A stretch of 61,729 bases of DNA, from the NCBI RefSeq assembly GCF_013304735.1, contig NZ_JAAITI010000022.1:1-61729 (forward strand), read 5' to 3'. Of the stretch, positions 43,391 to 53,086 are shown in pieces (the first letter of the stretch is position 1; each line of letters opens with the position of its first letter). The stretch comes from Blautia luti. GTDB taxonomy: Bacteria > Bacillota > Clostridia > Lachnospirales > Lachnospiraceae. Position numbers and translations under genes: made by a program. The notes below the pieces were generated by a model. That model was not told the origin of the DNA and did not search any database. It saw only the letters and a program-made list of their open reading frames with translations.

Positions 43391-44359
43391 TTAATCGTAT
43401 TTCTCAAAGAATTCCATCATCTTGCGCTGATACAGTTCCGGATCCACATAGGCACTGCACAGATGCCGTGCTCCCGGTATGATCACCAGTTCCTTCTCTG
43501 CCCTGCAGAGCATATAATTCTGAAAAGAGTTATTCGGATACACATAGGTGTCCTTTTCTCCATGGAAAAAGAGAACCGGTCTTGTATTTTTTTTCATAGC
43601 TTCGGCAGTATCTGCATCTTTCATATGAAATCCTGCCAGAAGAGAACAGAACCAGTCCAGTTCCATCAGAAGCAGTGGAATATGATGCAAATGGAACCAG
43701 TTAGCTGCCATATCACGCATCTGTCCTTCCATAGACTGAAAACCACAGTCCGCGATCAGGCCTTTTACCTCCGCCGGGAGTGTATGTCCTGCTGCCATCA
43801 GTACAGCAGCCGCCCCCATGGACTGTCCATACAGATAAATTGGAAGCTTCTCTTTGTTTCGTTCAGATACATAGACTGCCCATTGCTGCACATCCCATTG
43901 TTCTTTTGCTCCAAAAGTAATATATTTTCCCTCGCTGTCGCCGCAGCAGCGATGTTCTATAAACAGGACATCACACTGATGTTCATGCAGATATTTTGCC
44001 ATGAATGACAATGTGCCAAAACGGCTGCCACGATATCCATGGCTTAATATGACAATCCGTTTTGCATATTCTGTCGGCAGGTATAATGCATGCAGTTTTA
44101 ATCCGTCAATGCTTTTGATATAACAGTTCTGCATCTTCTGTTCAAGGCACCAGGCCTTACTCTCATTATATTCTCTTGCATAACCATTCCTGGGATGATT
44201 TTCCCTGATATGAGACAGTTCAAACCATTTCTTTCTTTCCTTTTTGTGCTCTCCTCTTTTGCAGCAGACCACCATATTAAAAAAACGCCATCCCACCTCC
44301 AGTGATCCCAGAAAGACAGCCAGCAGTATTGCAAATGGCTTAATTAATTTTTTCTTCAT
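43391..44359 (-). CDS. Alpha/beta hydrolase, membrane-anchored
   Basis: A 322-residue alpha/beta hydrolase. An N-terminal hydrophobic helix (about 5-25) probably anchors it outside the membrane. The nucleophile Ser is in GQSMGAA near residue 165, the acid Asp in GEKDTYV and the His in GARHLCSAY. Oxyanion region reads SHGYRGSRFG. Esterase or thioesterase activity is likely. It precedes the acyl-transfer cluster, separated by a terminator, so a shared role (product release or removal) is only an inference. GGGGAAA is eight bases before the ATG. Confidence 0.82.
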   Translation of the reverse strand: MKKKLIKPFAILLAVFLGSLEVGWRFFNMVVCCKRGEHKKERKKWFELSHIRENHPRNGYAREYNESKAWCLEQKMQNCYIKSIDGLKLHALYLPTEYAKRIVILSHGYRGSRFGTLSFMAKYLHEHQCDVLFIEHRCCGDSEGKYITFGAKEQWDVQQWAVYVSERNKEKLPIYLYGQSMGAAAVLMAAGHTLPAEVKGLIADCGFQSMEGQMRDMAANWFHLHHIPLLLMELDWFCSLLAGFHMKDADTAEAMKKNTRPVLFFHGEKDTYVYPNNSFQNYMLCRAEKELVIIPGARHLCSAYVDPELYQRKMMEFFEKYD

Positions 44360-44383
44360 CACGATTTCCCCGCAGTCCACATT

Positions 44384-44515
44384 TTAGAATAAGAATCCTG
44401 GCATTTTTCTTGTTCCCCTTTCCCATTCTGTTACAATTCTGTAGGGAATTTCAAAGTACTCACAAAATTCTTTTCTGTTCATTCCTGTGCTTTCGCGTAA
44501 TTCTTTTATTTCCAT
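44384..44515 (-). CDS. Mini helix-turn-helix protein (43 residues)
   Basis: A 43-residue open frame beginning MEIKELREST and containing NRKEFCEYFEIPYRIVTEW and a RGTRKMP end. This is the XRE-like HTH pattern of small Lachnospiraceae proteins usually a little longer at the C-terminus, so this copy may be a shortened form. AGAGG lies 11 bases before the ATG, and a promoter-like pair is just upstream (44552-44579). The hydrolase starts 24 bases after its stop, on the same strand, so the two are likely co-transcribed. Confidence 0.6.
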   Translation of the reverse strand: MEIKELRESTGMNRKEFCEYFEIPYRIVTEWERGTRKMPGFLF

Positions 44516-44551
44516 ATTTATTCTGCCTCTACATACACACATGGTGTATAT

Positions 44552-44579
44552 ATCATAGCATATTTTTCTATAAATACAA
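44552..44579 (-). promoter_or_regulatory. Promoter of the mini-HTH and hydrolase transcript
   Basis: TTGTAT (44574-44579), a 16-base spacer and TATGAT (44552-44557) with an upstream TG-like context are readable on the minus strand, immediately after the subtilase stop. Confidence 0.55.
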
Positions 44580-44583
44580 TATT

Positions 44584-46311
44584 TTAATCTGGCAGACTAC
44601 TTTCCAAACAGAGTCGTCCCCATCCCACCTCCACATTCGGATATTCCTCATACCCGCCCACACGCTGTGCACCTTTCCGCAGGTATGCCTTTACCTTTTC
44701 TCCGTAAAGAAACGGATCATTTCCTTTCACGATTCCCCACTCCATAAGCAGAGCTGCGCTTCCGCTGACAAAGGGTGCCGCAAAGGAGGTTCCGGTAACA
44801 GTGGCGTAGCTTCCACCGGGAACCGGGGCGGTGATGGATACGCCGGGAGCTGCGAGGTCAGGCTTCCGGATCGGCAGGAACTGACTTCCCCTTCCGGAAA
44901 AATCTGCGTAGGCATTCTGTCTGGAATCATAAGCTCCAACAGAAATAACTTTTCCGGCAGTGGAAGGAATCGTCAAAGTTCCCACAGCCCGCGGAGAATA
45001 AAACCCAGTTCCGCGATTCAGTACATTTCCACCCGGCAGCCAGAGGAAATACTGTCCGGAGCGCACACGTTTTCCACTTAAAAGAACTTTCCAGACACCG
45101 CTGTCCACATAATTACCCACAGGAATGAAATCTATGTAGATTTCCTGGGACAGCTGATAGGGACCGGGTTTTCCATAATAGATCAGAAGCTCTGTATTTT
45201 CCAGCAGGTGCCGCTGAGGACCCAGCCTTTCATATAATGGACCGATCCGTTCTCCGGACGGACTTTCCAGATAAATTTCCATCTCATCTTCATAATCCTT
45301 CCATAACTGTACATTTAATGTGGGCTCAAAAGCTCCCACCGCCAACTGGATCTCTTCTGTTTTCCCCTGCTGCAGGATTCCTCCTGCATGCCAGGGCTGG
45401 CTGCCGTTATTTCCGGTTCCTGTAACGATCACAGTCCGCCCCATGGCCGCAACTGTATCAATATAGTTTTCCAGAAGGGAATCCCCTCTGTGTGAACCAT
45501 AATTATTCCCAAAGCTGATGTTTATGACCATCGGTTTTCTCATCTTCACTGCCTGCCGTATCAGGTAATCAATACCCTCCATCAGCTCCGTTGTCCGCGG
45601 AAATGAATTTTCCCGTGGATTTCCCATTTTTACCACCAGAAGATCACTTCTATACGCAACGCCTCGATTCACTCCATCCGATGCTCTCCCGTTTCCTGCT
45701 GCTATTCCAAGAACTGCTGTTCCATGTCCGCTGAAATCTCCAGACGGAACAAGGCGCCTGCCTTCGGTTTCCCCGAGTGCAAGCGCCTCATCAATTTCTT
45801 CCTTCGTATATTCAGTTCCTGATACATAGTTTTCCGGTGGATTTCCAGCTACACTCTGATCCCACAGTCGCAGGATCCGGGTACTGCCATCCTCGTTTCT
45901 GAAATCCGGATGGAAATAGTCCACTCCGGAATCCACAATGCCCACCAAAATCCCTTCGCCGGTTAAGCCATCGACTCCATTCTGCACCGGCAAAATGCAG
46001 CTTGCTTCCCGCTCTTCAAAGGTCTCAAAGTAGAGTCTCTTGGGCTTTTCTATAAACTCGATCTGCTCTCTGCCTGAGTATGCAGCAATTTCCGATTCCG
46101 GCAATGTCACTACTGCATAGCTGCCAAGCAGCGGGACCACCTGAATCCTCTCACCACCAAGTCCGCTTTCCGGGCCACTGTACTTCACGATCACATCCCA
46201 CAGCCTGGTGGTGGGATCATACCCCACATTCAGATTTTCCGATTTCTCCCGCTCATGTGGCAGGGCATTCATGGCAAGATTAAGAAGATTCTCTAATTTC
46301 TGGTCTGGCAT
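44584..46311 (-). CDS. Subtilisin-family (S8, Csp-like) serine protease
   Basis: A 575-residue subtilase without a signal peptide. A propeptide-like N-terminus (about 1-95) is followed by the catalytic triad: Asp in GIVDSGVDYFHPDF near 130, His in DFSGHGTAVLGIAAG near 195 and Ser in TGTSFAAPFVSG near 520. A large insert between His and Ser holds a beta-barrel, as in Csp proteases. Csp relatives process cortex hydrolases in spore germination, but Lachnospiraceae carry several paralogues whose role is unknown. The triad is intact here. It stands between the rhamnosidase and hydrolase genes. Confidence 0.9.
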   Translation of the reverse strand: MPDQKLENLLNLAMNALPHEREKSENLNVGYDPTTRLWDVIVKYSGPESGLGGERIQVVPLLGSYAVVTLPESEIAAYSGREQIEFIEKPKRLYFETFEEREASCILPVQNGVDGLTGEGILVGIVDSGVDYFHPDFRNEDGSTRILRLWDQSVAGNPPENYVSGTEYTKEEIDEALALGETEGRRLVPSGDFSGHGTAVLGIAAGNGRASDGVNRGVAYRSDLLVVKMGNPRENSFPRTTELMEGIDYLIRQAVKMRKPMVINISFGNNYGSHRGDSLLENYIDTVAAMGRTVIVTGTGNNGSQPWHAGGILQQGKTEEIQLAVGAFEPTLNVQLWKDYEDEMEIYLESPSGERIGPLYERLGPQRHLLENTELLIYYGKPGPYQLSQEIYIDFIPVGNYVDSGVWKVLLSGKRVRSGQYFLWLPGGNVLNRGTGFYSPRAVGTLTIPSTAGKVISVGAYDSRQNAYADFSGRGSQFLPIRKPDLAAPGVSITAPVPGGSYATVTGTSFAAPFVSGSAALLMEWGIVKGNDPFLYGEKVKAYLRKGAQRVGGYEEYPNVEVGWGRLCLESSLPD

Positions 46312-46337
46312 AAGGCTTTCATTTCCATTGATACATT

Positions 46338-49106
46338 TTATTTATTATATGCATAGCTTTCAATTAAAGAACCAGCTTCTGCTTCCTTCTGATTCAGTGC
46401 ATTCACAACTGCCTCATAAAGCGGTTTCGCCTGCGGTGCAGCCCCCAGCAGCTCTGCCAGTGTCATTCCATAAGCAAACTGGATCATCGGTCCCTCCAGC
46501 ATTCCCGGTGCCATCTGGTTGAACAGTTCTACTGCCAGCGGTTCTGCCACGATCTCACCAAGGGTGCTGTCCATACTGAAACGCTCTACTGCAAGACATG
46601 TCTCTGTTGCATATTCGTAATCATATACACCGGAACCAACTTCAAGTATTTCTTCTTTCTCCGGAAGTACGATCACAGCTGTAGTGTTTGCCGGTACTTC
46701 TACATGCACATGGATCTTTCCATTTTTGCAGGATGTCTTTGCCACGATCTTTCCGTAAACGGATTCAAATTCTGTAGCCCACTCTTCAATGCCTTTCACA
46801 AACATGGGTTTTACCTGGAATTTCTTATATCCCGGCTCTAACTGGGATAAACCGGCAACCTTGCGATACATCCAGTCTCCGATGGAACCATATGCGTAAT
46901 GGTTCAGGGAGTTCATACCGGATTCATCAAAGGTTCCATCCGGTTTGATGGAATTCCAGCGCTCCCAGATCGTCGTTGCTCCCATATTTACTGCGTAGAG
47001 CCATGATGGATAATCTTCCTTCATGAAGAGAGTTGCCGCCATCTCGTGCTCTCCGTTTTCAGAAAGTGTATGGCAGATATATGGTGTGCCGACAAAACCT
47101 GTAGCCAGATGATTTTTGTGGTTTGCAATATTCGTAAGCAGCGTATTTAAAATGCGTTTTCTGTCTTTTTCTCTTGCAAGATCAAAATACAGGGAAAGGA
47201 TCGCTCCTGTCTGTGTCTCACTTACGATACGGCCTGTCTCTGTATAATATTCTCTCTGGAATGCATCCAGGGTTTTTTCGTACAGATCCGCATATTCTTT
47301 TGCTTCTTCTGACTTACCAAGCACCTCCGCTGTTTTCTTTACAAGATCTGTCACATACAGATAGTATGCGTTTGCGATCATATACTTATCTGTTGCTCCG
47401 GTTCTGTCTGCACTCTCTTCTTTATCCAGAGCAAGCCAGTCTCCATACTGGAAACCACTCTGCCAGAGACCGCTCTCTTCACAGTTGTTTTTGATATAGT
47501 CTACCCATTCATGCATACATTTCCAGTTCTCTTCCAGGATACCTTTATCGCCATAGATCTGATAGACAACCCACGGAACGATAACTGCTACATCACTCCA
47601 TGCAGAAGCACTGTACTGTCCCAGGATATCCGGCACAACATGGGGCACTCCTTTTTCCAGTGAAGATTCTGCTGCCACATCACGCATCCATTTTGTGTAG
47701 AATAATGCTGTATTTCTATTAAATGCTGCTGTCCAGGAAAATACCTGTGCATCTCCTGTCCATCCAAGACGCTCATCTCTCTGCGGGCAATCCGTCGGGA
47801 TATCAAGGAAGTTATCTCTCTGGCTCCATGTAATATTGCTCTGCAACTGATTTACCTTCTGATCAGAGCAGGTAAAATCTCCTGTTTTTTCCATATCCGA
47901 ATGTGTCACACAGGCAACAAATTGATCTGCCGTAAATTCTTCCAGTCCTTCCACACAGATATAGCGGAATCCATGGAATGTGAAATGCGGACGGAAGATC
48001 TGCTCTTCTCCGCTGCAGATAAAGGTGTCGATGGATTTTGCCTGGCGAAGTGTCTCCGGGTAAAAGTTTCCGTCTTTATCCAGAACCTCTGCATGACGGA
48101 TCACGATCTTCTGACCTTTCTCGCCTTTCACATGCAGCTCAACAACACCTGTGATGATCTGTCCGAAATCAACCAGTCTTTCACCCTTTGGTGTCACGAT
48201 CAGCTCTTTGCCGGCAATCTTCTCTGTGATGCGGACAGGCTCATTTTCCTGTGCAGTCAGAACAGCTTTGTCAAAATCTTTGACAACAACGTTTCCTTCT
48301 GTGATCTCCGGTGCATCCGTGTCGATGGTCTCTCCCATATAGATTTCGCTGTAACGGATCTCTCCGGTCTTTACAGACCATGTTTCATCGGTAGCGATCA
48401 CATCCTTACTTCCATCTTCATATTCCACATGAAGCTCTGCAAATGCTCCCACCTGTGTTCCATACTGATCTGGCATACAATAGAAGCCAAGGATTCCTTT
48501 ATACCAGCCGTTTCCAACTGTGATTTCAATTTTGTTTTCTGTATCAAGCAGCTCTGTCACATCATAGATCTGATACTGAAGACGGTTGTGATAGCTTGTC
48601 CAGCCCGGTGCCATACGGTAGTCTCCTACAGTCTGTCCGTTCAGGGTCGCCTCATATACGCCATGTGCTGTTGCATACAGACGGGCTTTCTTTACCTTTT
48701 TATCCAGTGCAAATGTCTTTCCAAATACCGGGCAGGCAGTCTCCTCTTCCGGGAAATCACCTGTGATCATCTGTGCTTTAAATTCTGTATTGTCAAAAAT
48801 TCCTGTCTCAAACGTACCTTCAACAGATTCTGTATTTCCGTGATTGTCTGCAACAGATACCTGCACAGTATACATCGTTTCTGAGACCAGTGCTTCACCT
48901 TCATAAGGGATCAGAACAGACTGATCTGACACTTTTTTTCCACTGTTCCATACAAGCTTTCCATTTTCATCTGCTACATGAATTTCATATGCAGTCTGTA
49001 AAGTATCCTTCTCCTGTGATTCCATTTTCCATGAGAATCTTGGTGCTTCAGCAGTTAATCCAACAGGGTTTACCCGATATTCGGTTCTTAAATCATATAA
49101 TCTCAT
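46338..49106 (-). CDS. GH78 alpha-L-rhamnosidase
   Basis: A 922-residue GH78 enzyme releasing alpha-L-rhamnose from plant glycosides, cytoplasmic (no signal peptide). Domains in order: N-terminal FnIII-like (about 1-105), carbohydrate-binding (GVYEATLNGQTVGDYRMAPGW near 150), beta-sandwich, then the (alpha/alpha)6 barrel with the catalytic acid region DCPQRDERLGWTGDAQ near 435 and the base region TTIWERWNS near 715. The C-terminal about 85 residues form an extra helical domain (STLGEIVAEPLA, FAYGMTLAELLG) also found in the neighbouring GH3. ATG 49106 has GGAGG seven bases upstream. Operon: GH3, GPH symporter, GH78. Confidence 0.93.
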   Translation of the reverse strand: MRLYDLRTEYRVNPVGLTAEAPRFSWKMESQEKDTLQTAYEIHVADENGKLVWNSGKKVSDQSVLIPYEGEALVSETMYTVQVSVADNHGNTESVEGTFETGIFDNTEFKAQMITGDFPEEETACPVFGKTFALDKKVKKARLYATAHGVYEATLNGQTVGDYRMAPGWTSYHNRLQYQIYDVTELLDTENKIEITVGNGWYKGILGFYCMPDQYGTQVGAFAELHVEYEDGSKDVIATDETWSVKTGEIRYSEIYMGETIDTDAPEITEGNVVVKDFDKAVLTAQENEPVRITEKIAGKELIVTPKGERLVDFGQIITGVVELHVKGEKGQKIVIRHAEVLDKDGNFYPETLRQAKSIDTFICSGEEQIFRPHFTFHGFRYICVEGLEEFTADQFVACVTHSDMEKTGDFTCSDQKVNQLQSNITWSQRDNFLDIPTDCPQRDERLGWTGDAQVFSWTAAFNRNTALFYTKWMRDVAAESSLEKGVPHVVPDILGQYSASAWSDVAVIVPWVVYQIYGDKGILEENWKCMHEWVDYIKNNCEESGLWQSGFQYGDWLALDKEESADRTGATDKYMIANAYYLYVTDLVKKTAEVLGKSEEAKEYADLYEKTLDAFQREYYTETGRIVSETQTGAILSLYFDLAREKDRKRILNTLLTNIANHKNHLATGFVGTPYICHTLSENGEHEMAATLFMKEDYPSWLYAVNMGATTIWERWNSIKPDGTFDESGMNSLNHYAYGSIGDWMYRKVAGLSQLEPGYKKFQVKPMFVKGIEEWATEFESVYGKIVAKTSCKNGKIHVHVEVPANTTAVIVLPEKEEILEVGSGVYDYEYATETCLAVERFSMDSTLGEIVAEPLAVELFNQMAPGMLEGPMIQFAYGMTLAELLGAAPQAKPLYEAVVNALNQKEAEAGSLIESYAYNK

Positions 49107-49134
49107 TTCATTTCCTCCAATTAATAAATCCACA

Positions 49135-49168
49135 AAAGGACAGAACCTTATTGTAAGTCCCGTCCTTT
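49135..49168 (-). terminator. Weak intercistronic hairpin between symporter and GH78
   Basis: AAAGGAC / GTCCTTT (49135-49141, 49162-49168), followed by TTGTGG. It could lower GH78 expression relative to the transporter or stabilise the upstream mRNA. Confidence 0.5.
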
Positions 49169-49179
49169 AGTCTCAGTAT

Positions 49180-50568
49180 TTAGTTTGCCTTTTCTCTTTT
49201 CTGCAGTTCTGCCATGATCTCAGGATATCTCTTCTCAAGGTCATTCTTCATAAGACAGATAAACATGATCACAAAGATCGCAAGCGGGATATAGATGGAA
49301 AATGCAAAGATTGCCATATCAACGGAGCCAGGCTGAGTTGCCAGAGATGCTTTGTATCCTGCAGCTGCCAACAGCCATCCGATCAGAGATGCTCCGATAC
49401 CGGATCCGATCTTCATTCCGAAAGAGTTGGCACTGTTTGTCATACCTACGATGCGTTTTCCGAATTTGTAGTCATTATATTCCACACAGTTATTTACCAT
49501 TGCTCCAAACAGACACATCATAGGGATGTTGGCAAAGGTAGTTACAACTCCACCTGCAATACAGGTTGCAATGCTGTACGGTGTAAAAACTCTTACCAGG
49601 CAGGCTGCTGCTCCAAGCACACAGGAAATCTTACATGTTTTTGTCATTCCAAACTTGGAAGTCAGAGGACCTGTCAAAATAAATCCAAGGAATGTAGGAA
49701 CCAGTCCCACTGCTCCCAGAAGTGCTACGATATTGTCATTTCCAAGAATGTATTTTGCATAGTATGTTCCACCGGATGTAGTTAAGCTGTAAGAAATATT
49801 TATCAGAAACTGAAGTACAAGCATAATAACCCAGTACTTGTTTTTGAAAAGCATTTTGATAGCTTCCACAAACGGTACATCATCATCTTCACTTTTTTCT
49901 ACGATCTGCACGTTTTCTTTTGATACTTTATAAAGAATCATCAATGAAAGCATGGAGATGAGACCAAAGACCACAGCTACCTTGATCCATGCACTCTGTG
50001 TTCCGCCAAGCATATTTGTGATAGGGATAAGAAGGATGGCAATTACCATTCCTGCAATGTATCCGAATGCTGTACGGAAGATTCCCATTTTACCACGCTC
50101 TTCAAAGCTTTCCGTACGGATAGCCATCAGGGCACCATAAGGGATCGCTACTGCTGTATATACGATCGCTGTGATCAGTACGTTCGTGATCAGTACATAG
50201 GCCGTCTGAAAACCACTTCCTATATTTTTAGGTACAGTAAACAGTAAAATAATAGCTACAAGTGCCGGGATTGCCATTCTTAAAAACCACGGACGACATT
50301 TTCCCTTTGGTGATCTGCCTGCATCCATGATCTTTCCCATTGCAAGATCTGAAAATGCATCAAAGATCTTTGCGATCAGAAGCATGGTGGCAACCATTCC
50401 TGCTGCAAGGCCTACCTTTTCGGTATAAAAGTAAGTCAGCTGTCCCACAAGGCTGCTCATGATATTCAGCGGCAGCTGTCCGATACCATCTCCAAGATAA
50501 TCCGTTAATCTCATTGACTTCTGGATTCCCATGGAATCCAGACCAAGTTCCTTCTTTGTCCTTCCCAT
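49180..50568 (-). CDS. GPH-family glycoside:cation symporter
   Basis: A 462-residue, 12-helix transporter of the glycoside-pentoside-hexuronide family (MelB-like). The MelB signature region FDAFSDLAMGKIMDAGRSPKGKCRPW is near residue 70, and GPLTSKFGMTKT lies at the middle loop. It brings glycosides in with Na+ or H+. Encoded between GH3 and GH78 in one operon, it probably imports a rhamnose- and glucose-containing plant glycoside. AGGAGAGAAAG precedes the ATG, and the gap to the upstream GH3 stop is 11 bases. Confidence 0.92.
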   Translation of the reverse strand: MGRTKKELGLDSMGIQKSMRLTDYLGDGIGQLPLNIMSSLVGQLTYFYTEKVGLAAGMVATMLLIAKIFDAFSDLAMGKIMDAGRSPKGKCRPWFLRMAIPALVAIILLFTVPKNIGSGFQTAYVLITNVLITAIVYTAVAIPYGALMAIRTESFEERGKMGIFRTAFGYIAGMVIAILLIPITNMLGGTQSAWIKVAVVFGLISMLSLMILYKVSKENVQIVEKSEDDDVPFVEAIKMLFKNKYWVIMLVLQFLINISYSLTTSGGTYYAKYILGNDNIVALLGAVGLVPTFLGFILTGPLTSKFGMTKTCKISCVLGAAACLVRVFTPYSIATCIAGGVVTTFANIPMMCLFGAMVNNCVEYNDYKFGKRIVGMTNSANSFGMKIGSGIGASLIGWLLAAAGYKASLATQPGSVDMAIFAFSIYIPLAIFVIMFICLMKNDLEKRYPEIMAELQKREKAN

Positions 50569-50579
50569 TCTTTCTCTCC

Positions 50580-52871
50580 TTAAGCGTTTAAAGCATCAAC
50601 CATCTGTTCCAGCATTTCTCTTTTAATTCCGGGAACGAAGCTTAACAGCTGACGAAGGGGCATTCCTTCCATCATCGCTGCCATCATTTCCTGATTCACA
50701 GCTCCTGATGTATCATTCTCCTGTGCTTCTGCCATATCTTTTGCTGCATCATTCTGTGCCATTCCCTGCATGAAAGGTCCCATCACAGCCTGTGCCTTCG
50801 GATCGCGCATCAGCTCTCCAAGACAGGTATTTAATGAATAGGTCTTTGGAAGTTCTTTCGTAGTATGTACTGTGATCTCTTCACCTTTGCACATCTGATC
50901 TGCATTTTCACCGATCATCACTTTATAAGTTCCTTCCTCTGCATACCAGTCATGGATCAATGTATTCCAGTAAGCGAATGCTCTCTCATCCAGTGTAAAT
51001 GTAACTGTCTTCTCTTCTCCTGCTTCCAGGAAAATCTTTTCGAATCCTTTCAGTTCTCTGACCGGACGGATGACTTCTGTCTCAGGTGCTTCTACATAAA
51101 GCTGAACTACTGTTTTACCTGCACGGTTTCCGGTATTCTTTACCTTGACGCTTACTTCTAAAGTATCTTTATCAGACATTTCTTTTTTATCAAGCTGAAA
51201 ATCACTGTATTCAAAGGTTGTGTAGGATAATCCGTAACCAAACGGGAATGCTGTTTTCATTTTTCTGGAGGTGTAATAGCGATAGCCTACAAACACACCT
51301 TCCTGATAATCAGCATTGTCAAAGCCTTTTCCGTAAGTCAGATAGCAAGGGGTATCTTCCAGACGAAGAGGGAAGGTTTCAGCCAGGCGTCCGCATGGAT
51401 TTTTTTTGCCTGCGAGGATCTCTGCCGTTGCTCTTCCAACTGCCTCTCCTCCAAGATATGCCTCAAGGATACCCTCTACCTGATCCTTCCATGGCATAAG
51501 TACAGCAGAACCGTTGTGAAGGACAACTACCACATGCTTCTGCACTTCAAGGATCTTCTGTACAAGTTCATTCTGGCAGTTCGGAAGCTCCATATGCTTT
51601 CTGTCATAGCCTTCTGATTCGAAGTTGTCCGGAAGTCCCAGGAACAGAACTGCAACGTCAGCATCAGCCGCTGTTCTGACTGCTTCATCCTGAAGGTCTT
51701 TTACAACCTCATCTTTTTCATCCTGATAGCCTTCTGCAAAGGTTACATTTGCAAGCTCCGGAATTGTTTTTACAGCTTCCAGTGCGGATTCCACCTTCCA
51801 GCTGTTGATATGAGAGCTTCAGCCGCCCTGATATCTCGGTTCTCTGGCATATTTTCCGATAAAAGCGATCTTTTTTTCTGCATTCAGAGGAAGGATATGG
51901 TTATCATTTTTCAGGAGTACCATACATTCCGCTGCGATATCGGCTGCTGCCTTGTGATCCTTTTCATATTCGAATACAGCGTTTTCATCACGGTTCTCTG
52001 TATAACGGAAAATCACATCCAGGATTCTCTCGCATGCCAGATCCACAGTCTTTTCATCAAGCTTACCTTCCTGAACAGCCTTTACGATCAGTCTGTCATT
52101 TTCGTAATCCCCCGGAGGCATCTCCAGATCCAGTCCTGCTGACAGTGAAGAAACCCTGTCGTTGACCGCACCCCAGTCGGAAACCACATATCCGTCAAAT
52201 CCCCATTCCTCTCTGAGGATATCTGTCAGGTATTCCTTGCTGTCTCCGACAAATTTTCCATTGATGCGGTTATAGGAGCTCATGACAGTCCATGGCTTTG
52301 ATTTTTTCACAGCCCCCTCAAAGGATGCCAGATAGATTTCTCTTAATGTCCGCTCATCCATATCCGAGGAATTTGTCATCCGTCGTTTTTCCTGATTGTT
52401 TGCCGCAAAGTGTTTTACGCTTGTTCCCACATGCTTACTCTGCACACCTTCGATCATTGCAGCTGCCATTTCTGCAGACACAAATGGATCCTCTGAATAA
52501 TACTCGAAATTTCTTCCGCATAATGGGGAACGTTTGATGTTCATTGCCGGTCCCAGGATCGTGCTGACATTCATTGCCTGGCATTCCTGGCCAAGGATTT
52601 CTCCCTGTCTGCGGATCAGATCTCGGTCAAAGCTGGATGCAGTTGCACAGCCGGCCGGGAAGCAGACTGCCTTCTCGCTCTCATTGATTCCAAGATGATC
52701 GGCTTCTTCTGCCTGTTTTCTGATTCCGTGAGGTCCGTCTGTTACCATCACCTGGGGAATTCCAAGGCGTTCGATCCCCTTAAGATGCCAGAAGTCGGCT
52801 CCGGAACACATTCCTGCTTTTTCTTCCAATGTCATCCGGGAGATCAGTTCCTGGATTTTCTCTTTCTTCAT
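50580..52871 (-). pseudogene. GH3 beta-glycosidase interrupted by one in-frame TGA
   Basis: The frame encodes a normal-order GH3 protein of 763 codons. The TIM barrel comes first: [19 protein letters not shown] and nucleophile Asp in [14 protein letters not shown] at 51819-51821 (codon 351, after RYQGG) stops translation. The same frame continues directly with SSHINSWKVESALEA, the expected next residues, as GH3 proteins have RYQGGGSSH here. So one GGA to TGA change explains it. The rest holds the sandwich domain, FPFGYGLSY, FnIII and a C-terminal helical domain. The 350-residue N-terminal piece lacks the acid/base domain. Either a pseudogene, a read-through case or a sequencing error. Confidence 0.88.
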
Positions 52872-53086
52872 GCTATTACCTCCGTTTATTACGATGCTGT
52901 ATGTATGATTTCGTTCTGTCCGGTCTTATCTTTATCGTGATTTTATAATAGCCTGAAGCAGCATATATTTATTTCATATTTAAACTATTTTTTATATTTT
53001 TATACTTTTATTGAGTGTTTTTTTATTGACTTATATGCGAAAATTAACTACGATGGAGTATATAAATGCATGATATGGGGGTTGTT

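Noticed and set aside
47901..48884. Plus-strand open frame opposite the GH78 gene
   Set aside because: It is a shadow of the rhamnosidase gene with no start signal and no protein-like domains.
51819..51821. TGA as selenocysteine or recoded glycine
   Set aside because: There is no selenocysteine element recognised, GH3 proteins have Gly here, and other genes in the window use TGA as a normal stop.
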